A stretch of DNA of 64,000 bases from Burkholderiaceae bacterium (GTDB lineage Bacteria; Pseudomonadota; Gammaproteobacteria; Burkholderiales; Burkholderiaceae_C): assembly GCA_017992055.1 (NCBI GenBank), contig JAGOPK010000003.1:372001-436000 (forward strand). The letters are read 5' to 3'. Position 1 is the stretch's first letter; the number at the start of each line of letters is the position of its first letter. The notes beneath the pieces are model-generated. The model had not been told where the DNA came from. It searched no databases and was given only the letters and a program-made list of their open reading frames with translations. Shown here in pieces: positions 42,798 through 50,272 of this stretch. Position numbers and translations under genes: made by a program.

Positions 42798-43478
42798 ATG
42801 AGCGACAACTTCGTGCAACGCCTGCGCAAGCTGGATGCCTGCGCCGTGTCCGACGCGCTGGACAAGCTGGGCCTGACCGGCGCCGTCACCGGCCTCGCGC
42901 AGCGCAGCGGCGCCGAGGCCGGCGGCGGCCGCGTCGCCGGCCGCGCGGTGACGATGAAAGTCGGCCCCGGCCAGCCGCCGCCCGGCCCGCCGCGCCACCT
43001 GGGCTGCACGGCCATCGAACTGGCCGGCGCCGACGATGTGATCGTGGTCGAGCAGCGCAGCGGCATCGAGGCCGGCTGCTGGGGCGGCCTGCTGACCCTG
43101 GGCGCCAGGCAGCGCCGCGTCGCTGGCGTCGTCGCCGACGGCCCGCTGCGCGACGTGGACGAGGCCATCGCGCTGGGCTATCCGGTGTGGTCGCGCAGCC
43201 TCACCTCGCTCACCGCCCGCGGTCGCGTGGTCGAGCTGGGCACCCAGGTGCCGGTGCAGCTGGGACAGGGCCGCGTGAATGTGGCGGTCCACCCTGGCGA
43301 CTACGTGCTGGCCGACCGCAGCGCGGTGATCGTCATCGCCGCGGCCGACATCGGTCGCGTGCTGGACGCTGCCGAGCAGATCGTGGCCCGCGAGGCGGCG
43401 ATGGCCCGGGCCATCCTGGCCGGCACGCCGATCTCGCAGGTCATGGGTGGAGCTTACGAACACATGTTGCAGAACTGA
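42798..43478 (+). CDS. RraA/HMG-aldolase family protein (copy 1)
   Basis: A 226-residue RraA-fold protein. The family motif DGxxRD is present as ADGPLRD (Asp114, Arg118, Asp119). The upstream WG[DE] motif reads WGG (residues 95-97), so the acidic residue is missing. Active aldolases of this family cleave 4-hydroxy-4-methyl- or 4-carboxy-4-hydroxy-2-oxo acids to pyruvate plus a second oxo acid. With the acid lost, this copy may act on a different substrate or serve as a non-catalytic subunit (inference). It follows the extradiol dioxygenase by 8 bases. Confidence 0.85.
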   Translation: MSDNFVQRLRKLDACAVSDALDKLGLTGAVTGLAQRSGAEAGGGRVAGRAVTMKVGPGQPPPGPPRHLGCTAIELAGADDVIVVEQRSGIEAGCWGGLLTLGARQRRVAGVVADGPLRDVDEAIALGYPVWSRSLTSLTARGRVVELGTQVPVQLGQGRVNVAVHPGDYVLADRSAVIVIAAADIGRVLDAAEQIVAREAAMARAILAGTPISQVMGGAYEHMLQN

Positions 43479-43491
43479 GGCTGGAGAACCG

Positions 43492-44157
43492 ATGACCCCC
43501 GAACAAGACGCCAACGTCGCGCGCGCCGCGCGGCTGGACACGGCCACGCTCAGCGATGCGCTGGACAAGCTGGGCATCGCCGGCCAGTGCCAGCGCATCA
43601 AGCCGCGCAGCAGCGGCTTTCGCATGGCCGGCCGGGCCTGGACCCTGCTCTACGGCCCGGCCGGCCAGCCCGCCGGCACCGTGGGCGACTACATCGACGA
43701 CGTGCCGCCGGGCAGCGTGGTGGTGCTGGACAACGGCGGCCGCGACAACGCCACCGTGTGGGGCGACATCCTGACCGAGATCGCCCACCGCCGCGGCATC
43801 GCCGGCACGCTGATCGACGGCATCTGCCGCGACACCGCGCTGTGCCTGGAACTGGGCTATCCAGTGTTCAGCCGTGACCACTGGATGCGCACCGGCAAGG
43901 ACCGCGTGCAGGTCGAGGCCACCGGCGTGCCGGTGAACATCGGCGATGCCCGTGTCGCGCCCGGCGACCTGGTCAAGGGCGATGCCGACGGCGTGCTGGT
44001 GATCCCGCGCGAACACGAGGACCGCGTGCTCGACACCGCCGAGGCCATCGAGCGTGCCGAGGACGCCATCCGCCAGGCCGTGCGTGGCGGCATGCGCCTG
44101 GACGAGGCGCGGCGCCAGCACCGCTACCACCAGCTGCAGACGCGGAGCCCGCAATGA
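43492..44157 (+). CDS. RraA/HMG-aldolase family protein (copy 2)
   Basis: A 221-residue paralogue. It contains IDGICRD (Asp109) and TVWGDIL (acidic residue Asp92), so the metal and pyruvate-binding motifs look intact. GGAG precedes the ATG. It is the best candidate for a working LigK-like aldolase together with copy 3. Its stop overlaps the copy 3 ATG (ATGA). Confidence 0.87.
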   Translation: MTPEQDANVARAARLDTATLSDALDKLGIAGQCQRIKPRSSGFRMAGRAWTLLYGPAGQPAGTVGDYIDDVPPGSVVVLDNGGRDNATVWGDILTEIAHRRGIAGTLIDGICRDTALCLELGYPVFSRDHWMRTGKDRVQVEATGVPVNIGDARVAPGDLVKGDADGVLVIPREHEDRVLDTAEAIERAEDAIRQAVRGGMRLDEARRQHRYHQLQTRSPQ

Positions 44158-44822
44158 GCACGCCCCGCTTCGACTGGAACAGCACCACGCGGCGCGAGCC
44201 CGCCGGGGTCGACGCCGACAGCGTGGCCGCGGCGCGCCGCCTGCCCACGGCCACGCTGCATGAGGCCGCCGGCAAGCTGGGCGCCCTGCCCTCGGCCATC
44301 AAGCCGGTGGCCGCGGGCATGGCCCTGGCCGGCCCGGCGCTGACCGTGCATTCGCCGCCCGGTGACAACCTGTGGCTGCACCGCGCACTCGACATCGCCC
44401 GCCCCGGCGAGGTGCTGGTGGTGCATTGCAGCGGCGCCCACGAGCACGGCTACTGGGGCGAGATCATGGCCACCATGGCGCTGGCCCGAGGCCTGGCCGG
44501 CCTGGTCATCGACGGCTGCGTGCGCGACGGCGCGCTGCTGGCACAGCTGGGCTTTCCGGTGTTTGCACGCGGCCTGTGCATGCGCGGCACCGGCAAGGAT
44601 TTCGGCGCCGTCGGCTGGCTCAACCATCCGGTGTGGATGGGCGAGGTGGCGGTGCAGGCCGGTGACCTGATCGTCGGCGACGGCGACGGCGTGCTGGCCT
44701 TGCCCCAGGCGCGCGCGGCCGAGATCGTGGCCCGCGGACGGCAGCGAGAAACCGACGAAGCCGACATCCTGCGCCGCCTGCAGGCCGGCGCCTCGACGCT
44801 GGACGTGTATGGCTGGCGCTGA
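44154..44822 (+). CDS. RraA/HMG-aldolase family protein (copy 3)
   Basis: A 222-residue paralogue. It contains IDGCVRDG (Asp120) and GYWGEIM (acidic residue Glu103). It has a longer N-terminal extension (STPRFDWNSTTRREPAG) than the other copies. Motifs appear intact. The 3' end overlaps the crotonase gene by 14 bases. Confidence 0.87.
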   Translation: MSTPRFDWNSTTRREPAGVDADSVAAARRLPTATLHEAAGKLGALPSAIKPVAAGMALAGPALTVHSPPGDNLWLHRALDIARPGEVLVVHCSGAHEHGYWGEIMATMALARGLAGLVIDGCVRDGALLAQLGFPVFARGLCMRGTGKDFGAVGWLNHPVWMGEVAVQAGDLIVGDGDGVLALPQARAAEIVARGRQRETDEADILRRLQAGASTLDVYGWR

Positions 44823-45573
44823 ACCGACGCTGCAAATCGCCGGCGCAGTGGCCACCGTCACGCTGCGCCGCCCGGTGGTGGCCAACCGGCTGGAGCTGGA
44901 GGACCTGGCGCGCCTGCAGCAGTTCCTGCAGCAGGTGGATGACGATGCCTCGCTGCGCGTGCTGCTGCTGCGCGGCGAGGGCCGGCATTTCTGCAGCGGC
45001 TTCAATGTCGAGCGTGTCGGCGCCGACGGCGCCGCCGCCGGCCCGCGCTTCGAGGCCCTGGCCGATGCGCTGGAACAGGCCCGGCCGGTGACCGTGCTGC
45101 AGCTGCAGGGTGGGGCCTATGGCGGTGCGGTGGATCTGGCGCTGGCCGCCGACTTCCGCATCGGCGGGCCGGCGTCCGAGCTGCGCGTGCCGGCGGCCCG
45201 GTTGGGCCTGCACTTCTACCGCGGCGGCCTGGAGCGGGCCGTGGCACGCATCGGCCTGCCCTGGGCCCGACGGCTGTTCGTGGCCGCGGACACGCTGGAT
45301 GCCACCACGCTGCATGGCGCCGGCCTGCTCGACCGCTTGGCCGACAGCAGCGAGGCGGTCGAGGCCACCGCGACCGGCTTCTGCGAGCAACTGGCTGGCC
45401 TGGCGCCGCTGGCCCTGCTGGGCATGAAAAAGCACCTCAACCGCATCGCCCGCGGCCGGCTCGACGCGCAGGATCTGGCACGCGACATCGCCGCAGCCGA
45501 TGCCTCGGCCGACCTGCAGGAAGGCGCACGCGCCTGGCGCGAGAAGCGACCGCCGCGCTTCGAAGGCCGCTGA
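44809..45573 (+). CDS. Crotonase-family protein lacking both hydratase glutamates
   Basis: A 254-residue crotonase-fold protein. The oxyanion segment GRHFCSGFNV is present. The first acid position reads GGAVDLALAAD (Asp for Glu), and the second, usually PE, reads RVPAARLGL (Ala for Glu). It is therefore unlikely to be a normal enoyl-CoA hydratase and may be an isomerase, hydrolase or decarboxylase of the superfamily. The ATG at 44809 lies inside the preceding gene; no better start is visible downstream without losing the first beta strand. Confidence 0.82.
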   Translation: MAGAEPTLQIAGAVATVTLRRPVVANRLELEDLARLQQFLQQVDDDASLRVLLLRGEGRHFCSGFNVERVGADGAAAGPRFEALADALEQARPVTVLQLQGGAYGGAVDLALAADFRIGGPASELRVPAARLGLHFYRGGLERAVARIGLPWARRLFVAADTLDATTLHGAGLLDRLADSSEAVEATATGFCEQLAGLAPLALLGMKKHLNRIARGRLDAQDLARDIAAADASADLQEGARAWREKRPPRFEGR

Positions 45574-45583
45574 GCTCAACCGC

Positions 45584-47194
45584 ATGGACATGGAATTCGA
45601 TTACGTCATCGTCGGCGCCGGCACCGCCGGCTGCGTGCTGGCCAACCGCCTGAGCGCCGATGGCCGCCACCGCGTGCTGCTGCTGGAGGCCGGTGGCGGC
45701 GACAGCCATCCGTGGATCCGCATGCCGCTGGGCTTTCTGCGCGCGTTGCAGCAGCCGCGCTTCACCTGGGGTTACCACAGCGAGCCCGAGCCGGCCCTGG
45801 GCGGGCGGGTGCTGCCGGTGCCGCGCGGCCGGCTGCTGGGCGGCTCGTCGTCGATCAACGGCATGTTCCATATCCGCGGCGACCGGCGCGACTTCGACGA
45901 CTGGGCCGCCGCCGGCTGCAGCGGCTGGTCCTACGACGAGCTGCTGCCCTACTTCAAGCGCAGCGAGTCCAGCTGGCGCGGCGACGGTCCCTGGCACGGC
46001 GGCAGCGGCCCGCTGCAGGTCAACCGCATCGATGACCGCCACCTGCTGCCCGGCCCGCTGCGCGAGGCCGCAAAGGCCGCCGGCCACCGCCTCAACGACG
46101 ACTACGACGGCGAGCACCACGACGGACTGGCCGCCGGCGAAGTGGCCATCGACCGGCGCGGACGGCGCCACAGCAGCGCCCGGGCCTACCTGCACCCGGT
46201 GCGCGCTCGTGCCAACCTGCAGGTCTGGACCCAGGCGCGCAGCGAGCGCCTGCTGTTCGAGGCCGGTCGCGCCAGCGGCGTGCAGCTGCAGCGTGGCGGG
46301 CAGCGCATCACGGTGCGGGCGCGGCGGGAGGTGCTGCTTGCCGGAGGCGCCTACGGCAGTCCGCAGCTGCTGATGCTGTCGGGCATCGGACCTGGCGAGC
46401 CGCTGCAGCGCCTGGGCATCCCGGTGCTGCGAGACCTGCCCGGCGTGGGTGCCAACCTGATCGAGCATCCGCGCATGCCGCTGCAGTTCACGCTGAAGCG
46501 GCCGCTGAGCTTTCTCAACCAGCTGCGGCTGGACCGCGCCGTGCTGTCGGTGCTGCGCTGGGCCTTCACCGGCCGTGGCGCCTTCGCCACCCAGGTCTGC
46601 CATGGCACGCTGCTGCTGAAGACCGATGCCGGGCTGGACCGGCCCGACTTCCAGCTGCTGTGCAACCCGGTGCGGCTGGATGCGCGGCTGTGGTTCCCAG
46701 GCATCGCGCCAGCCCAGCCGCATGCCTTCTACGTCACCGTCTGCCAGCTCTATGCCAAGAGCCGTGGCCAGGTGACGCTGCGCTCGCCCGATGCCGCCGA
46801 GGCGCCGCGCATCGCGCTGAACCTGTTCAGCCATGACGACGATCGGCGCAGCATGCGCGAGGCCCTGCGCGCCGCGCGGCGGCTGTATGCCACGCCGCCA
46901 TTGACGGACCTGATCGACATCGAGACCCTGCCCGGCGCCGCGCTGCGCAGCGACGCCGAACTGGACCAGGCCATCCGCGAGCTGGGTGGCATCACCCACC
47001 ACCCGGTGGGCACCTGCGCCATGGGCACCGGGCCGCAGGCGGTGGTCGACCCGCGGCTGCGCGTGCACGGCCTGGCCGGCCTGCGCGTGGCCGACGCCTC
47101 GGTGATGCCTGGCATCGTCGGTGGCAACACCAATGCGGCCACGCTGATGATTGCCGAGAAGGCCGCCGACATGATCCTGGAGGACGCACTGTGA
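45584..47194 (+). CDS. GMC-family FAD oxidoreductase (choline dehydrogenase-like)
   Basis: A 536-residue flavoprotein. The FAD-binding motif VIVGAGTAGCVLAN starts at residue 8. The GMC signature is RGRLLGGSSSINGMFHIRG. Catalytic His is in ITHHPVGTCAMG and the conserved Asn in VGGNTNAATLMIAEKAADM. It would oxidise a primary alcohol to an aldehyde with electrons passed to FAD. Its stop overlaps the GTG of the aldehyde dehydrogenase, suggesting successive alcohol and aldehyde oxidation. Confidence 0.92.
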   Translation: MDMEFDYVIVGAGTAGCVLANRLSADGRHRVLLLEAGGGDSHPWIRMPLGFLRALQQPRFTWGYHSEPEPALGGRVLPVPRGRLLGGSSSINGMFHIRGDRRDFDDWAAAGCSGWSYDELLPYFKRSESSWRGDGPWHGGSGPLQVNRIDDRHLLPGPLREAAKAAGHRLNDDYDGEHHDGLAAGEVAIDRRGRRHSSARAYLHPVRARANLQVWTQARSERLLFEAGRASGVQLQRGGQRITVRARREVLLAGGAYGSPQLLMLSGIGPGEPLQRLGIPVLRDLPGVGANLIEHPRMPLQFTLKRPLSFLNQLRLDRAVLSVLRWAFTGRGAFATQVCHGTLLLKTDAGLDRPDFQLLCNPVRLDARLWFPGIAPAQPHAFYVTVCQLYAKSRGQVTLRSPDAAEAPRIALNLFSHDDDRRSMREALRAARRLYATPPLTDLIDIETLPGAALRSDAELDQAIRELGGITHHPVGTCAMGTGPQAVVDPRLRVHGLAGLRVADASVMPGIVGGNTNAATLMIAEKAADMILEDAL

Positions 47195-48666
47195 CCCCTG
47201 ACGCCGGCCCCGCGCCTGCCAGCTTCCCCACCCGGCTGCTGATCGATGGCCGCTGGTGCGACGCCATCGACGGCGCCACGCTGCCGGTGACCGACCCCTG
47301 CAGCGGCGCCGTGTTCGCCCAGGTCGCCGCCGGTGGCGCGGCCGACATCGACGCCGCGGTGGCCGCGGCACGGCGTGCCTTCGACGGCCCGTGGTCGGCC
47401 ACCAGGCCGGCGCAGCGTGCGCGTCTGCTGTGGCGCCTGGCCGAGCTGATCGACGCCCATGCCGACGAGCTGGCTGCGCTGGAGGTGCGCAATACCGGCA
47501 AGCCGCTGGCCATGGCGCAGCGCTTCGACGTGGCCATGGCCGCCGAATGCCTGCGTTATCACGCCGGCTGGTGCACCAAGCTGGAAGGATCCACGCGAAC
47601 CCTGTCCCTGCCCGGCGAATGGCATGCCTACACCCGGCGCGAGCCACTGGGCGTGGCCGGCCTGATCGTGCCCTGGAACGTGCCGCTGCCGATGGCCGTG
47701 GGCAAGATTGCGCCCGCCCTGGCGGCCGGCTGCACGGCGGTGCTCAAGCCGGCCGAGCTGACGCCGCTGACCGCCTTGCGCCTGGGCGAGCTGGCGCTGC
47801 AGGCCGGCCTGCCGCCGGGCGTGCTGAACATCGTCAGCGGCCTCGGCGCCACGGCCGGCCAGGCCCTGGTCGAGCATGCGGGCGTGGACAAGCTGTCGTT
47901 CACCGGCAGCACCGCGGTGGGCCAGCGCATCCTGGCCGCCGCCGCCGGCAACCTGAAGCGCGTGTCGCTGGAGCTGGGCGGCAAGAGCCCGGTGTTCATC
48001 TTCCCGGATGCCGACCTGGAGCGGGCCATCCCGGCCGCCGCGGCCGGCATCTTTGCCAATGCCGGCCAGGTCTGCGCCGCCGGCTCGCGGCTGTACCTGC
48101 ACCGGCGCATCGCCGAGCGGGTGCTGGAGGGCGTGGCCGAACGAGCCCGCAGCCTGCGCGTGGCACCGGGCCTGCAAGCCGATGCCGAGATGGGCCCCCT
48201 GATCAGCGAGCGCCAACGCGAGCGTGTGCTCGACTATGTGGACAGCGGACGCCGCGAAGGTGCATCGGTGCTGACCGGTGGCAGCGCCCTGCCCGGCCCG
48301 GGCTTCTTCGTGCAGCCCACGGTGATGGTGGACACGCGCCCGGACATGGCCATGGTGCGCGATGAAATCTTCGGCCCGGTGCTGGCCACCTTCGTCTTCG
48401 ACGACGAGGACCTGCCGGCCCTGGCTGCCCTCGGCAACGACACGGCCTACGGACTGTCGGCCTCGATCTGGACCCGCGACCTGGGTCGCGCCCACCGCCT
48501 GGCGGCGCGGCTGAAGGCCGGCAATGTGCGGGTCAACGCGGCGGTGGCACCGGATTTCGCCATGCCCTTCGGCGGCATGAAGCTGTCGGGCTGGGGCCGC
48601 GAGAACGGTCGCGAAGGCATCGAGGGCTTCACCGAGCTGAAGTCGGTGGCCATGCAGCTGGACTGA
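47191..48666 (+). CDS. Aldehyde dehydrogenase
   Basis: A 491-residue NAD(P)-dependent aldehyde dehydrogenase. Catalytic Cys295 lies in GQVCAAGS, the general base Glu261 in LELGGKSPVF, and the conserved Asn163 in PWNVPL. Length is normal. The GTG start at 47191 has GGAGG seven bases upstream. It follows the GMC oxidoreductase with an overlap, so it probably oxidises that enzyme's aldehyde product to a carboxylate. Confidence 0.93.
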   Translation: MTPDAGPAPASFPTRLLIDGRWCDAIDGATLPVTDPCSGAVFAQVAAGGAADIDAAVAAARRAFDGPWSATRPAQRARLLWRLAELIDAHADELAALEVRNTGKPLAMAQRFDVAMAAECLRYHAGWCTKLEGSTRTLSLPGEWHAYTRREPLGVAGLIVPWNVPLPMAVGKIAPALAAGCTAVLKPAELTPLTALRLGELALQAGLPPGVLNIVSGLGATAGQALVEHAGVDKLSFTGSTAVGQRILAAAAGNLKRVSLELGGKSPVFIFPDADLERAIPAAAAGIFANAGQVCAAGSRLYLHRRIAERVLEGVAERARSLRVAPGLQADAEMGPLISERQRERVLDYVDSGRREGASVLTGGSALPGPGFFVQPTVMVDTRPDMAMVRDEIFGPVLATFVFDDEDLPALAALGNDTAYGLSASIWTRDLGRAHRLAARLKAGNVRVNAAVAPDFAMPFGGMKLSGWGRENGREGIEGFTELKSVAMQLD

Positions 48667-48680
48667 CAGGAGAGCGGACC

Positions 48681-49463
48681 ATGGATCTGGGCATCACCGG
48701 ACGCAAGGCCCTGGTCTGCGCCTCCTCGCAGGGGCTGGGCCTGGCCTGCGCCACCGCGCTGGCCGAGGCCGGCTGCGAGGTCTGGCTCAATGGCCGCGAC
48801 GCCGGGCGGCTGCAGGCCGCGGCCGCGTCGCTGCGCGGCCTGGGCGCGGCCGGCGTGCACGAGGCAGCCGCCGACCTCAACACCGAAGCCGGTCGCCAGC
48901 AGCTGCTGGCCGCCTGCCCGGCGCCGGACATCCTGGTCAACAACAACGCCGGCCCCCCGCCAGGCGAGCTGGCCGACTGGGACCATGCGGCCTGGACCGC
49001 GGCGCTGGAGGCCAATCTGATCGCCGGCGTGCTGCTGATCCGCGCCGTGCTGCCCGGCATGCGCGCGCGGCGCTTCGGCCGCATCGTCAACATCACCAGC
49101 GCGATGGTCAAGACGCCGCATGCGGCGATGGGCCTGTCCACCGCGGCACGCGCCGGGCTGACCGCCGTCAGCAAGGCGCTGGCGCGCGAGGCAGTGGTGG
49201 ACAACGTGACGATCAACCAGCTGCTGCCCGAACGCTTTGACACCGCGCGCCAGGCCTTCATGGCGCGGCGGCTGATGGCCGCAGAGCCGGAACTGACGCT
49301 GCAGCAGGCGCGCCAGCGCATTGCCGACACGGTGCCGGCACGGCGCTTCGGCCGGCCCGAGGAGTTTGGCGCGGCCTGTGCCTTCTTCTGCAGCGCCCAG
49401 GCCGGCTTCATCACCGGCCAGAACCTGCAGCTGGATGGGGGGGCCTACGCCGGCCTGGTCTGA
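48681..49463 (+). CDS. Short-chain dehydrogenase/reductase family protein with altered active site
   Basis: A 260-residue SDR-fold protein. The cofactor motif is ASSQGLGLACA near residue 14 and the NNNAG motif is intact. The usual YxxxK reads SxxxR (Ser153, Arg157) 13 residues after Ser140, so both catalytic residues are replaced. Related SDR-like proteins without the Tyr are known, often annotated as 3-oxoacyl-ACP reductases but not shown to have that activity. AGGAG precedes the ATG. Confidence 0.85.
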   Translation: MDLGITGRKALVCASSQGLGLACATALAEAGCEVWLNGRDAGRLQAAAASLRGLGAAGVHEAAADLNTEAGRQQLLAACPAPDILVNNNAGPPPGELADWDHAAWTAALEANLIAGVLLIRAVLPGMRARRFGRIVNITSAMVKTPHAAMGLSTAARAGLTAVSKALAREAVVDNVTINQLLPERFDTARQAFMARRLMAAEPELTLQQARQRIADTVPARRFGRPEEFGAACAFFCSAQAGFITGQNLQLDGGAYAGLV

Positions 49464-49520
49464 GTCGGACACGTCGCCGCCGGTGATACTGGTGGCCCTG
49501 CCACTGCACGGAATCGGTCG

Positions 49521-50270
49521 ATGAACCAAGCCCTTGATTTCAGCGGCCAGCGCGTGCTGGTGGTCGGCGGCTCCAGCGGCATCGGCAACGGCGTGGCCCA
49601 GGCCTTCCGCGGCCAGGGTGCCGAGGTCCATGTCTGGGGCACGCGCGCCAGCGCCGCCGACTATGCGGGCGTGGCCGGCAGCGATCTGCAGGGCCTGCAC
49701 TATGCCGGCGTCGACGTGGCCGATGCCGGTCAGGTGGACGCTGCGCCCCAGCCCGGAGGCGACGGCGCGCGGCTGGATGTGCTGGTGCTGTGCCAGGGCA
49801 CGGTGGTCTACCAGCGTGGCGAGTTCGAGCGCGAGGGCTGGCAGCGCGTGATGGCCGTCAACCTGGACAGCCTGATGCACTGCTGCCGGCGCCTGCGGCC
49901 GGCGCTGCAGGGCGGCGGCCGCATCGTCATCGTCAGCTCCATTGCCGGCCTGGGCGCCAACATCGGCAACCCGGCTTACGCGGCGTCCAAGGCCGGTGCC
50001 ATCAGCCTGACGCGCACCCTGGGCGTGGCCTGGGCGCCCGAGGGCATACGCGTCAACGGCCTGGCGCCAGGCCTGGTGGACACCAAGCTGACCGAGGTCA
50101 CGACGCGCCACCCCAAGCGCCTGCAGGGCGCGCTGGCGGCCATTCCAGCGGGCCGGCTGGGCACGCCCGAGGACATGGCCGGCGTGGTGCTGTTCCTGGC
50201 CTCGCCGCTGGCCGCCTACCTGGCCGGCCAGACCATCGCCTGCGACGGCGGGCTGTCGCTGGCGCGCTGA
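49521..50270 (+). CDS. Short-chain dehydrogenase/reductase
   Basis: A 249-residue classical SDR. The NAD(P) motif is VVGGSSGIGNG near residue 13. The active site has SSIAG followed by Tyr153 and Lys157 (YAASK), and the C-terminus has LAGQTIACDGG. It would oxidise or reduce a hydroxyl/keto group of a pathway intermediate. It is the last gene of the rightward arm. It converges with the giant exoprotein gene, with only 2 bases between the stops and no terminator seen. Confidence 0.9.
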   Translation: MNQALDFSGQRVLVVGGSSGIGNGVAQAFRGQGAEVHVWGTRASAADYAGVAGSDLQGLHYAGVDVADAGQVDAAPQPGGDGARLDVLVLCQGTVVYQRGEFEREGWQRVMAVNLDSLMHCCRRLRPALQGGGRIVIVSSIAGLGANIGNPAYAASKAGAISLTRTLGVAWAPEGIRVNGLAPGLVDTKLTEVTTRHPKRLQGALAAIPAGRLGTPEDMAGVVLFLASPLAAYLAGQTIACDGGLSLAR

Positions 50271-50272
50271 AC

